Assembly (NCBI RefSeq): GCF_026262505.1
Contig: NC_067205.1
Span: forward strand, 15,748,001 to 15,812,000
DNA: 64,000 nucleotides
Direction of reading: 5' to 3'
Origin: Trichomonas vaginalis G3
Lineage: Eukaryota; Parabasalia; Trichomonadida; Trichomonadidae
The translations under genes were made by a program, and so were the position numbers. Each line of letters opens with the position of its first letter. The stretch's first letter is position 1. Under the pieces are notes generated by a model, which was not told the DNA's origin, searched no databases, and worked only from the letters and a program-made list of their open reading frames with translations. This document shows, one piece after another, positions 21,585 to 31,417 of the stretch.

Positions 21585-22288
21585 CTACATGAAGCCGTAC
21601 AAGCGTTTGAATTTGTTTATGCATAAGATTACTCTCTTGTTTTCTGTATCTATCATAGAAACATAAGCAGCACCTGTTTTTGTAAAGTTTATATGAAGTT
21701 TTCGATAGTTAAGACCTGTATAATAATAGAATGCGTCCTCATTCTCAACATATAGTAGAACTCAAACGAATGCTTACCATAATCTGTTATTTCAACAGCT
21801 TCGTCAGATATTTCATCAACGAACTCATAAACTATATCGCCATACTTGCTTTTATTTCTATTGTTTTCAGATTTAGAACACCAACGAAGGTTTGAGATTC
21901 TGTTGTCCGTTCTATCATGATTTATATGGTCTATTTCTTTCAAATTGTTTGGATTTTCAATCCACTGTTCTGCAATAATTCTATGCTTTAAATGTGTTTT
22001 GTTGTTTAAACTAAGCTCAATATAACCATGATTATTTAAGCATTCACTCTTAATATGTTTGTTTTTCTTTCGACGAATAGTAAAAGGATATGTCGTACAA
22101 ATCTCATAATCTTCATGATTTCTCAATGTTTCCCATTGAGTTTGTTCCCCACTAACGTTCTCATTGACGTCCTCAATATCTTCTTCCTCACTGAACTCGT
22201 CAATATTTTCACTAGCTCCTTCTGTAATGTTTTCATCGGCATTGTCATTGACTTCTTCTGTAATGTTAGATGTTGTTGTTTCGCTCAT
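21585..22288 (-). pseudogene. HNH endonuclease, right-arm copy (broken)
   Basis: Same gene as 12259-12963, pointing towards the palindrome centre. The N-terminal acidic tail, NUMOD4-like block and HNH core (IDHINHDRTDNRISNLRW) are readable and match the left-arm copy. The gene as a whole is not open to its end in this arm. Confidence 0.75.
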
Positions 22289-22356
22289 GTTCTTTCACTA
22301 ATGTTAAAAGTTATGTTGTACGAATTTTGAACAGAATTTAGAGCAGTTATGAAACA

Positions 22357-25060
22357 ATGAAGTACTTTTACGCTATTGAAAGGAACTATGAGAGTGAAGT
22401 ACATGACAGCAATGACAAAAGGAACTAATATCAAACCTAATGAAATCGCTCACGAGGACATAGAGCTTAACAAGTACTTTGTGGAGTATCTTATAAGTGA
22501 AGAGTATGTAAGACCTTACTTCATGTTTGACAGCATGAATGAGGATGTTATTTCATGGTTAAAGAATATAAGCAATGTTTTCGGTAAGTACGTCATAGAT
22601 GACAAAGGTCTTGTTGTATTTTATGAGACAGCAATACGAACACAGGAACTAATGGATATTATGCACTCAACAGCAAAGAAAGGATTTAGTACTATTGCAT
22701 GAATGAACATTGCAGGAATGACATATACAACCTATGCTCACGAAAGCCTTACACAAAAGCAATACAAATGATAGAACATAAGTGTCTAAGGTCAGCAAAT
22801 GAAATCATTACTGTCAGTGGTTATGAAAGAACTGTTAGCAAAGATGAGTGGAAACAGCTATTCATATTAAGGAAGGACGTTGCTGAACTAGTTAAACCTG
22901 TTGCACAAACATTGTTTCAGATAAGACCAGCAATGACTAAGAACCCTTTGACCTTAGTCAATGAGACCATAGAGGTTGAAGATAATGACATGAAAGAACT
23001 AGGAATGAATGAGAGAAGTTGTGAAGGATGTTTGAGTCAAAACACATGGTTCTTCAGAGCTGTTAAGAAACTTAGTAAAGAACGACAGAAATATTTTATA
23101 GAGAAGTATTGCAAAGGACATGTAAATGAATTGCTTGAAATAGAACTTAGAGACACTTTCACACTAAAGGACTTGAGAGAAGAAATAAGTACATGAGTGA
23201 AGAAGGTATTGACATAGCTAGTGTTATAAATGACTTAAGAAGATGTGTTGTCGTTATTGACGGAGCACGTATGACATATCTAGTGAAAGATTATGATGGA
23301 ATACGAGACACAACAACACTTGTGTCAGTAGATAGCAAGGAATTCAATAAGCTCATGAAGAGTGTTTATGTAGGACGTATTGAGGAGAAGGATGTGAACG
23401 CACTGATGATTTATGAAGCGGGTCAGAACAAGAACTATCTTATGAAGTCAGGCATGAGATTCTTTGACGAAAGAGATGACATTTACAGCTATTTCAGAGG
23501 ATATGAGTATGAGGTACTGAATGAAGTAGATGAAAGCGTTATTGAAGGATATTTGAAACATGTTCACGATGTCATATGTAATGAGGATGAAGAGCTTTAT
23601 GAGTATGTTTTGAACTGGTTCGCCTACATCGTTCAAAATCCTTGTGGAAAGACTGGAACAGTACTTTTGTTAATAGGAAAGCAAGGAACTGGTAAGAATG
23701 TACTTAGTAATGTTCTATGCGAGCTCATTAGCAAGTACGCCAACAATAATATAACGGCAATAGAGAATGTGGTTGGTAGATTCAATGCTGCTATTGAGAA
23801 CATGAAGCTCATCGTATGCAATGAACTAAGCTCATGCGATACGTCTAAGGTCATGAACCACGACGCACTAAAGTCAATAGTAACAGAGACTCAGTTGGAC
23901 TTAAATCAGAAGTGTCAGCCAGTAAGAAAGATAGAGAATGTTTGTAATATCATCATGATATCTAACAACTTCAACTCAGTAAAGATTGACAAAGACGACA
24001 GAAGATTTGTTGTCATTGACGTAAGCAGCAGATACAAAGGAAATTACGAATATTTCTCAAATCTCATTGAAAGCTTTAATGAAGAGTTTTATTCAAACTT
24101 ACTGACGTACTTCATGAAGAAAGATTTAAGTGAATTTGATGTAAGGAAGATACCATTCACCAGGGCTAAACAAGAACTCATCGAAATGAACAAAACACCT
24201 TACCAAATGTTTTACGAGGAGTTCTATGAAAAGTTTGTATCCGGATGGAATTGTACAGAGTGCTACAGAAGATATAAAGAATTTGCGAAGGAGAATGAAT
24301 TCTTTGCATGTAGTTCAAATGTATTTGGTGGCAAGATGAGAGAATTTGTGAAGAGAAGTAGAAAGCGAGACGGTTCTGCAAGAAGTTATATTTACGAAGC
24401 AAGTATGATATTAGAAGGTCGTGGAAAGAAAGAAACAGTGAATTATGAGGAAGTGCTTGAAAAATTCATGGAGTACATGGGAAGCAATATAACATACAAC
24501 AAAGACATATACAGTGAGTTTAAGTACTATTGTGAACAGCATGAGATTGAAGTAATGAGTAAAGGAGACTTTGAAACGCTTATGAAAGACAGTAAGGAGG
24601 TCGTTCATGAGAACAGTGATGAAATAGTTCATGAGAACAGTGAGGAGGTCATACATGAGAACAGTGATGAAATAGTTCATGAGAACAGTAAGGAGGTCGT
24701 TCATGAGAACAGTGATGAAATAGTTCACGAGAACAGTGAGGAGGTCATACATGAGAACAGTGATGAAATAGTTCACGAGAACAGTGAGGAGGTCATACAT
24801 GAGAACAGTGATGAAATAGTTCACGATGTCGTTCGTGAAGAAGCCATTGCAACAAAGAATGTTATAAAGGATTTCATAGAACTTAACAAGGAGGAGTTTA
24901 AGAAGGCTATGAAGTGAAAAGATGTGAAGAAGATTTCTTGGCGTATTTGAAGAAAAAGAGACTAAAACCAATGGCTCAAAATAAGTTTCAATCAATGTTT
25001 GAAAAGAAACGTTTGAGCTATGGTGGTGTAAGAAGCACATATTACTTTGTTAAGAAGTGA
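22357..25060 (+). pseudogene. SF3 primase/helicase-like region, right arm (partly broken)
   Basis: The longest open part, 23193-24917, reads as a superfamily-3 helicase: Walker A GKQGTGKN preceded by a hydrophobic strand, a B-type motif in LIVCNELSS, and a sensor-type strand IIMISNN with Arg finger-like DRRFVVID downstream. The part before it may hold a primase-like domain (YVRPYFMFDS resembles acidic primase motifs), which I hold weakly. Near the 3' end is a run of ten 8-residue repeats (SDEIVHEN type, 24 bp each). The helicase is clearly related, but far from identical, to the Polinton SF3 helicase at 43431-44666. Role: unwinding for the element's own DNA replication. Confidence 0.8.
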
Positions 25061-25704
25061 GGACATTTATTTTTGTCGTTAGTGTTGGAGTTTGTGTTTG
25101 TTGTTAGTGTTTGTCATTTGTGTTGAGGTTAGTACTTGTCGTTAGTGTTGGAGTTTGTGGTTGTTGTTAGTGAGAGAATAAATTAAATCATGAACTTTGC
25201 CATGGTCTCTGTCCCTAGTAGTTTTCATTAAGTTCTGGAAATAATGAAAGTCATAAACTTTGCCATGGTCTCTGTCCCTAGTAGTTTTCATTATCTCACA
25301 GAGTTAATGAAAGTCATACTTTCTATCAGATGAAGCATGCAGATGAACATAATGAAAGTTAGTGAGTTTGCCACGAGTTATGAATAAAATATTGGCATAT
25401 TAGATGAGATAGCTGATGAAACAGATGAAGATAAATTAAATCTTGGACTTTGCCACACTCTGTCCCTAGTTCCTCAAAATCCTTGACAACGTTGCTTAGA
25501 AATTTTGGTTCAAAACCTCATCTGATTTTAATCTGTTATGCTACCTGTTAAGTTTCGCGAGATTATAAATGTCATGGAGTTATATAAAAAGGAGGGACAG
25601 CTAGGGACACTGGAAGTACTTGTAAGGCTATCTGTTAAGATTGCATGAAATACTAAAAAGTCATGAAATCCATTATCGCTGTGCTAGCTTCACCTTAGAG
25701 TAAA
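25061..25704. other. Conserved non-coding block, right arm
   Basis: Mirror of 8888-9531, with no gene. It holds two copies of TTTGCCATGGTCTCTGTCCC followed by TAGTAGTTTTCATTA (near 25198 and 25260), a shorter relative near 25450, and a GTT-rich minisatellite at 25070-25165. Confidence 0.5.
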
Positions 25705-25911
25705 ATGACGACTAAAGTCACTGAAGCAATGAAACAAAAGTTTTTGGTAGAATACATTAAATCAGGAACTATTCCAGAAGGTTTTTACATTCATACTATG
25801 AAGGATGGTAGAGTTCAGTTTAGAAAGATAAAGCAACCATTAGATAAAGAAGGAATTTTGAGAAAGATTAAACTTCATGAGGACAACATTGCTGAACTTA
25901 GAAGAAGTTAG
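25705..25911 (+). pseudogene. Unknown coiled-coil protein, right-arm copy
   Basis: Counterpart of 8651-8887 with the same start (MTTKVTEAMKQKF) and one visible substitution in the body (Asp for Glu in HTMKDGR). It is shorter than the left-arm copy. No known domain. It is followed by an AGATCT palindrome near 25987. Confidence 0.5.
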
Positions 25912-26094
25912 AAGAGTTGGAGAAAGGAAGAGAGTTATAAAGCAATGAATTCAACAGGGTGAAAAAACAGGTGAAAAAAGAGGTGAGATCTCACCACTTC
26001 ACCTAAATTTATTTTTGTGCTATGTTTTCATACGTGTGAGGGTGGTGATATCATTAATTTTTAAGTTTATTTTTTATTTTATTTTTTTATATAA

Positions 26095-26379
26095 ATGACA
26101 GAACAAAAGCAACTCATTCGAATTCCACAGTATAACAAACATACATTTAAACATTTATTCTTCCTTCCTGAGCATAACATGTTCTTTCAAATACATCCGA
26201 GACCAGTTGACTTTTCATTGACTGTGTATAAAGATAGAAATAGTTATATCATTAAACCATACGATGACGAAGGTAAGTTATGTAAATTGTACGTTAAGAA
26301 GTTAGAGAAAGTTTATGGCTTCAAGTATGACTACAATAGGGTTAACACTGATGATGAAGATATTGAGGAAAATTTATGA
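26095..26379 (+). CDS. Unknown 94-residue protein, right-arm copy
   Basis: Identical to the product of 8212-8496, and open. It is the outermost gene of the arm, about 160 bp from the element's end, and is followed by short GTTAGTGA-type repeats (26380-26460) before the terminus. Preservation in both arms while longer genes decayed is notable but could simply reflect its small size. Confidence 0.65.
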   Translation: MTEQKQLIRIPQYNKHTFKHLFFLPEHNMFFQIHPRPVDFSLTVYKDRNSYIIKPYDDEGKLCKLYVKKLEKVYGFKYDYNRVNTDDEDIEENL

Positions 26380-26541
26380 GAACATTAGTGAAGTCGTTAG
26401 TGAGAGCGATAGTGAGAACGTTTATTTTTTACATTAGTGAGCTCGTTAGTGAAGTGGTTGACGGCTTTGTAAAGTGTCAAATTCACAAGTATTGGGTAAG
26501 GTGGAACGCAGTGCCTCCGTACCCATGACTTGTATACTAAC

Positions 26542-26549
26542 TCATGAAA
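26542..26549 (+). repeat. Target-site duplication, right copy (TCATGAAA)
   Basis: Directly follows the terminal GTATACTAAC of the palindromic element and equals 8042-8049. The Polinton helicase gene continues from here. Confidence 0.85.
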
Positions 26550-27640
26550 GAATGGGATGTTGTCTTTAACAAACCAAGAGCAACAATAGTGTCTGAACAA
26601 GAATGTAGACAGAAACTTAAGAAAATAAAAGTTGTACAAGTTGGAATGAAGATGTTAGATGCTTGGGATATCTTATTGTCAAAGTTAGAAGATTTTTCAG
26701 TTCGTGGTATAAAGTTTTATACACCTTCTCCAAACTTCTATTCTATCTTCACTGGATATAAATATGAACAAGTAGAATGGAAAGAAAATATTATAGAAGC
26801 TTGGTTAGACCATGTCAAAGAAATTATATGCAATGGAAACGAAAGAGTCTATGAGTATATCTTATGTTGGTTTGCAAACATCTTACAACATCCAAGTGCT
26901 AAAAATGAAACTGCTCTCATTATAATTGGAAAACAAGGAACAGGTAAGAACACATTCTTTACAGATATCTTATGCAAACTGTTAGAAGGTTATTCGAACC
27001 CTAATATGACAACTTAGAAAACATCTGTGGCAAGTTTAACTCCTCAATAGAGAATATGAAACTTATAGTTTGCAATGAACTTCAAAGTATTGATACAACA
27101 AAAGTTTTGAACTCAGATGCTTTGAAGAGTCTTATAACAGACAAAGTTGGAGTTGGTGAAAGAAAGTATAAAGACCAACGAGTTTGTGAAAATGTTGCAA
27201 ACTTCATTATGGTTTCAAACAATGCTGTTCCGATGAAGTTAGAAAGTTCTGACAGAAGATATGTAGTTGTCAGAACGTCAGAAGCTCATATGCAAGATAC
27301 AGAATATTTTGACGACTTAGCAGAAACTTTGACATCTGACTTTTACAACCACTTGTTCTCATATTTCATGACATTAGATATTTCTAAGTTCAATCCAAGA
27401 CAAATTCCACATACCGAAGAGAGACAAACATTGTTAGAAGCAAACAAGAGTGTATATGAACTGTTCATAGAAGAAAGCGACTTTGAGTGTTTAGATGAAA
27501 AGTCTTTATATGATGAATATAAACAATATTGTCAAGAATATGGTTATATGGCAGCTTCTAAACGTACATTCTTGGCAAATGTCAAAAGTCTTTTAGATGT
27601 TCAGAATGGTGTATATACAATGAAAATTTTTTCTGAGTAA
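26542..27640 (+). pseudogene. Polinton SF3 helicase gene, 3' part after the nested insertion (broken)
   Basis: Continues the gene that begins at 7906. The helicase core is recognisable by GKQGTGKN, LIVCNEL, FIMVSNN and SDRRYVVV, matching 43431-44666. Besides the nested insertion the copy is otherwise broken. In a Polinton this enzyme would help replicate the element together with the protein-primed family-B polymerase. Confidence 0.8.
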
Positions 27641-27677
27641 ATTTTAAAAAAAAATATTTTTTTATCCGATAGAAAAG

Positions 27678-28098
27678 ATGGCAAAATTCATCTCAGTAAA
27701 TAAGTACATGTCAGGACTTAAAGAAGAACTAGACCCATTCACATATTTGAATGTTTACTTCTACCATTTTGAAAAAGTCTTCATTCAGCAAAGTTTGGAA
27801 CATCGAACCAGTTAAGTTTGCTATTGTGACTAAAAATGGTGCGAAATTTGAAGACTTAGACATAGAAGGTTTGTTAACAGTCAAAGAAAGTTTTGACAGA
27901 AGGTTCTCAAACCTTAAAGAAGGCAAAGCATACAAACTTGTTATACCTTATGAACCAAAGAAGACAGACGACTATGAATATTATGAGTCTAAAGTTGTAG
28001 AAGTTCAAGGTAAATTGGGTAAAAAGCTATTAGAGTCTAAGCCAGTGTTTACTCCTAAAGAGGAAGAGAACATTGACATTGACCCAGAAATGTTCTAA
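27678..28098 (+). pseudogene. Unknown 139-residue Polinton protein region (broken)
   Basis: Counterpart of the open frame 44704-45123. It starts after an AT-only leader ending GATAGAAAAG and ends with an acidic tail (DIDPEMF). Rich in Lys/Glu and beta-type segments; no family is recognised. It sits between the helicase and the packaging module in both copies. Confidence 0.5.
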
Positions 28099-28116
28099 AA
28101 ATAAAATTTTATTTTT

Positions 28117-28563
28117 ACATGTCAAATTTCTTTTTCTCTGGAACTGGTTCAGGTTCTTTCTTCTCTTCTACTTTTTTCTCTTTCTTTCTTTCTTCTTCTT
28201 CTCTGGTGGAGATATGTCAAATTTCTCAGAACCATATCTATGTAAAAGTTCTTTGTCCTTTAATAGCTCATCTATTCTGTTTTCTATTTCATCTTCAAGA
28301 ACAGCGCATGTGTCTTCTTTGCATTCTAAGAACTTTTGTTGGACTTCATCTTTCCAATCGGCGTCATTTCTGTCAACAAGTCTGTCATTGACAAATTTTA
28401 AGACTGCTCTTTGTAATGTTTTATGGTTCTTGTCATATTCCCAGAAACAGAACTTTAGAACAAATTCACCTTTCTTGTTTACACTATGTAAGATTTTATG
28501 GTCGACAGATGTTTTGCTGTCAAAAAGTTTGTCTCGAATATAGATAGCGAAATCGCTAGACAT
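28117..28563 (-). pseudogene. Unknown Polinton gene, divergent from packaging ATPase (broken)
   Basis: Counterpart of 45140-45583. It starts MSSDFAIYIRDKLF, has an alpha-helical body with Cys residues (LECKEDTCAV) and a long charged Lys/Glu/Pro tail. Function unknown. It shares a 36-bp divergent promoter with the ATPase. Broken in this copy. Confidence 0.45.
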
Positions 28564-28599
28564 TTTCTAAAAGATAAAAATTTTAATTTTTCTAAAAAT
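28564..28599. promoter_or_regulatory. 36-bp divergent promoter of the ATPase module
   Basis: TTTCTAAAAGATAAAAATTT followed by TAATTTTTCTAAAAAT separates two divergent ATGs (28563 and 28600). The same spacer recurs at 45584-45619. GATAAAAAT-like strings directly before the ATG recur at many genes of these Polintons, suggesting a compact AT-type promoter. Confidence 0.55.
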
Positions 28600-29463
28600 A
28601 TGTTAGAAAAAAAGTTTGCTGACATTGACAAAAAATTTGAGAATGTTTTAAACAAGAACAAGAGGAAGTTAGAAAATGCTCAGATAAAGCCTATACATGA
28701 CAAGTTCTTATTTGCTCAGAATGGTATAACAGGTCTAATTGCACCACCTGGGTCTGGTAAGACTTTCACTTATCTTAAAATGGCTGCACAACAACAAGAA
28801 CTAGATGAGAAGAACCCATTCTATGAGTTAGTTGTTATTTGTTCGACTTCTGGTCAATTTGACCAAACCGTCAATTCGTTCAAAGATATTATAAAGAAGT
28901 CTAAGTTAGTATGTATAAAGGATACTGAGTTGTTAAATTGGATAAAGAAGTACCAAAGAAGAGTTTTAAAGTATAATGCTATAAATGAGTATATAAATTC
29001 TAAGTTCAAAGATCCTAATGAGGAAATGCAGAGAATATTAGAGAAGAAACACTTCAGAAACAAACAGAAAGAGATAGAATACATTTCGAAGAAATTGCAA
29101 TCTTACGATTGGAAGACTTACCCTCATAGATGTCTTCTTATCTTAGATGATTTCGCCTCTCATCCTTTGTTAAAGAACAGAGAACAAGATATGTGTCGAA
29201 TTCTTAAGAAACTTAGGCACTTTAACATTTCAGTTGTCATTTGTGTACAGACAGCAAAGAGTTTAAGTAAGGATGTTAAAAGAATACTCACTGACATAAT
29301 ACTTTTCCCCGGATTGTCCGAAGACGATTTCATGGAACTTATGAAAGAGTCCATGGCAGTTAAGTTTGACAGACATGAACTATGGGAGAAGTACAAAGTC
29401 ATACAAGACCCTCATACTTCTTTCAGAATTCATATCTACGCAAACAAAGTTCAAATTGTGTAA
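28600..29463 (+). CDS. Polinton packaging ATPase (FtsK/HerA superfamily, A32-like)
   Basis: Open 287-residue frame from the ATG of MLEKKFADID. Walker A is at about residues 48-55 (APPGSGKT), a Walker B block at LLILDDFA, and a downstream CVQTAKSL strand with polar residues, the order seen in A32-type genome-packaging ATPases. In Polintons this enzyme is expected to drive DNA into capsids. The frame is also open upstream to 28498, but that part is antisense to the neighbouring gene and is probably not used. Counterpart: 45620-46494. Confidence 0.85.
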   Translation: MLEKKFADIDKKFENVLNKNKRKLENAQIKPIHDKFLFAQNGITGLIAPPGSGKTFTYLKMAAQQQELDEKNPFYELVVICSTSGQFDQTVNSFKDIIKKSKLVCIKDTELLNWIKKYQRRVLKYNAINEYINSKFKDPNEEMQRILEKKHFRNKQKEIEYISKKLQSYDWKTYPHRCLLILDDFASHPLLKNREQDMCRILKKLRHFNISVVICVQTAKSLSKDVKRILTDIILFPGLSEDDFMELMKESMAVKFDRHELWEKYKVIQDPHTSFRIHIYANKVQIV

Positions 29464-29813
29464 ATGGTCAAGCTTGAAAATTCATTATTTTTGTGCTGAA
29501 TTCAATAAAAATATATTTTTAGGGTAGATGGGTATATCTAACCCGATTTCTACCCTCATGAATTTACACCAAAAATATATTTTAGGGTAGAAGGTTAGAT
29601 CTAACCCGATTTCTAACCTCATTTCTACCCCAGTTATTTTATAAACGTTTTACATGGTAAACGTTATTTTTGGAATTTTGTGAAAACTCAACGGTTTGAC
29701 ACGTGCCCTAAAATTATTTTACTCAGAATTTTGTGCTGAATTCAATAAAAATATATTTTAGGGTAGAAGGTTAGATCTAACCCGATATCTAACCTCTTTT
29801 CTACCCTCATTAT
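29464..29813. repeat. Intergenic block with AGATCT-centred palindromes
   Basis: No gene. It contains three units in which GGGTAG, GGTTAG and matching CTAACC, CTACCC runs surround ATCT or AGATCT (near 29520-29560, 29583-29625 and 29759-29805). Between them are the 16-bp-type GCTGAATTCA motifs and a repeated TATAAACGTTTTACATGG string. It lies at the 3' ends of the convergent ATPase and 313-residue genes. Confidence 0.6.
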
Positions 29814-30755
29814 TTATAAACGTTTTACATGGTAAACGTTATGAATTCGTGAGATTCTAAACAGTTTTGTAGCTTCTATTTCTTCACTGAGGATATCAAA
29901 AATTTTAACAATGCCGAAGGTTTCTTTATACTTCTTCTTGACGTCAGATAGAAGGAAATCGTCAGCAGTTGGATAGTTTTTGTTCAGAAATGACAGCATG
30001 TCAATTTTATTTTCTACCGGCTTCTCTGCTTCTTTCTTTAAGTCTGCATAGTCGTTTCTCATACGTTCTATCTCTTTGACGGAGTAGTTATATTTCCTCA
30101 TTGCTGCTTTACATTTTGAACATTGCGGATTCATTTTTGCGTTATACATTGAAATAAAACCAGCTAGAACAACCAAGGCGTCAATGGTTTTCTTTAACTC
30201 AAAGGCTGCTGGTTTTATCTGTTCATTCCATACCTTACCTCTTCTGTCTTTATCTCTTATCTGCCATACACATTTTGCAACTAATGAAACAAAGTTGTCG
30301 TATGTCTTAAACTCCCCAGATTTATATATGTCAGAGATGTTCTTATATACCATGTCGCAATCTTTGTCCATAACTTTATGGTTGCAATGATATCCTAGAA
30401 ACTCATAATTTACTTTACGTATGAACTTCTTTATTTCTACTGAGTCAGTTGGTTTCACTTCAATTTCATCGAATTCAGGAATAGTGAGCTTTTGTTGTTG
30501 GATTTCAGGCAATTTGGGTAAATGGTCAATAATGTCCTGCATGTCATAAAGATATTCTTCATTTTCTTCATCCTGTGCGGTACAGTCTAAATTACTTGTT
30601 AAAAGTTCCTGCTTAATTTTTTGTATTTCTGTTTCGAAAGTAAATGAAGAAGGAATGAAGTTTTTCATCTCTACTAACATAGATGTTGGATTCATGACTA
30701 ATGAATTTGGTGAAGTTGTTGTTTGAATTGTTGTTGTGCCGATTGTTGAAATCAT
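29814..30755 (-). CDS. Unknown 313-residue Polinton protein (family with three copies here)
   Basis: Open frame with a Thr/Ser-rich N-terminus (MISTIGTTTIQTTT), a Cys/His cluster in the middle (FLGYHCNHKVMDKDCDM), a CxxC (NPQCSKCKAA) followed by a probable coiled coil, and a C-terminal block YPTADDFLLSDVKKKY. The CxxC plus Cys/His cluster could bind zinc. No family is recognised. Paralogues are at 49041-49979 and 52874-53782, so this gene was duplicated inside the Polinton lineage. It is preceded by the AT promoter cassette at 30756-30830. Confidence 0.6.
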   Translation of the reverse strand: MISTIGTTTIQTTTSPNSLVMNPTSMLVEMKNFIPSSFTFETEIQKIKQELLTSNLDCTAQDEENEEYLYDMQDIIDHLPKLPEIQQQKLTIPEFDEIEVKPTDSVEIKKFIRKVNYEFLGYHCNHKVMDKDCDMVYKNISDIYKSGEFKTYDNFVSLVAKCVWQIRDKDRRGKVWNEQIKPAAFELKKTIDALVVLAGFISMYNAKMNPQCSKCKAAMRKYNYSVKEIERMRNDYADLKKEAEKPVENKIDMLSFLNKNYPTADDFLLSDVKKKYKETFGIVKIFDILSEEIEATKLFRISRIHNVYHVKRL

Positions 30756-30830
30756 ATCTTTTATACAAAATAAAAAAATAAATAAAAATGAAGTTAGTTT
30801 TATTTTTTATTTCGGGAAAATTCATGAAAA
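30756..30830 (-). promoter_or_regulatory. AT-rich promoter cassette upstream of the 313-residue gene
   Basis: Read on the coding strand it runs from a run of A/T through AACTTCATTTTT to TTATTTTTTTATTTTGTATA and then the ATG. Similar blocks precede the genes at 31324, 47758, 48214, 49979, 51780, 53782 and 55090, with one copy (50640-50705) lacking a gene. See findings. Confidence 0.55.
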
Positions 30831-30882
30831 TTCAAGAGGGTAGAAATCGGGTTAGAAATGAGGTTAGATCTAACCATCTACC

Positions 30883-31324
30883 CTAAACATTATTTTTGCT
30901 GAATTCAGCAACAAAATGAACGAGGTCAGGATGTATGTAAATACCTTTGAATTCATTCATAACACCCTTTGTAAGCTCATAAAATGCTTGTTTTGAGGTC
31001 GAGCCACTTTTGGCTCCACCGTATTCTTTCAACCAAAACTCAAGAATTTCCTGCATGAATTTTGTATAAAAAGCAACAGTCCGAATTCCGGCGGTTGCTA
31101 TATTCTTCACAAAATGCCTTATAATACTCTTCCCAGGACTTATTTTCCAACAACTTTCTAAAGTCTTTCCTAAACTGCTGACACATATTTGTTGCATTAA
31201 TGTAACCATCCTTGTCTCTACGTAAGACTTCAATACCGTTATAAGTGCCTTTTGTGAATGTTTCGCCATTAGATTTGTTCGTGAACGTTTTTGCTTCGAC
31301 TGACATTACTGTTCTTACATACAA
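30883..31324 (-). pseudogene. KilA-N domain protein region (broken)
   Basis: Starts with MYVRTVMSVEAKTFTNKSNG and shows the KilA-N signature GIEVLRRDKDGYINATNMCQ. Related to the open copy at 54425-55162. KilA-N is a DNA-binding domain of phages and large eukaryotic DNA viruses. Broken here. It contains a palindrome on GAATTC near 31080 and has the AT promoter cassette upstream. Confidence 0.7.
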
Positions 31325-31417
31325 AATAAAAAAATAAATAAAAATAAAACTAACTTTATTTTTTCTGTCTTAAGGAAATTCATGAGGGTAGAAATGAGGG
31401 TAGATATCGGGTTAGAT

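Larger units (their letters stand above)
8050..26541. mobile_element. Giant palindromic mobile element with SF3 helicase and HNH genes (unnamed)
   Basis: 18,492 bp consisting of two inverted arms around a spacer of about 148 bp. The termini are GTTAGTATACAAGTCATGGG and its complement, flanked by 8-bp direct repeats, so it entered as a unit or was completed after entry. From the outside in, each arm has a 94-residue gene, a gene of about 70-78 residues, about 640 bp of conserved non-coding DNA, a large primase/helicase gene pointing outwards, an HNH endonuclease gene pointing inwards, and about 4-4.6 kb of iteron-like arrays with KilA-N remnants. I find no transposase, integrase, polymerase or capsid gene. 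Its coding parts are broken to different degrees in the two arms. I do not recognise the family. A Polinton-dependent satellite or a hairpin-ended linear replicon are the readings I consider first. Confidence 0.85.
16938..26541 (+). repeat. Right arm of the giant inverted repeat
   Basis: About 9.6 kb, the reverse complement of the left arm. The non-coding part 16938-21584 mirrors the left arm block for block: inner iterons to about 18090, long repeats to 18820, middle iterons to 19460, KilA-N remnant to about 20010, outer iterons to 21530. It is longer than the left arm, mostly through extra repeat units. Confidence 0.9.

Noticed and set aside
8050-26541. The giant palindrome as a fold-back sequencing or assembly artefact
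   Set aside because: The two outer flanks are different and continue the same Polinton gene, an 8-bp duplication flanks the ends, the centre has a unique spacer and the arms differ in repeat number. An artefact would not give these together. Only spanning reads can settle it fully.
28073-28543. Plus-strand Ser/Phe-rich frames opposite the gene divergent from the ATPase (also 45144-45563)
   Set aside because: They are antisense to a Lys/Glu-rich coding region; the Phe/Ser/Leu composition is the expected mirror.
29583-29625. AGATCT palindromes as bacterial-type terminators
   Set aside because: They lack a consistent U-run after the stem, and the organism appears to be a eukaryote. A role in transcript ends remains possible but by another mechanism.
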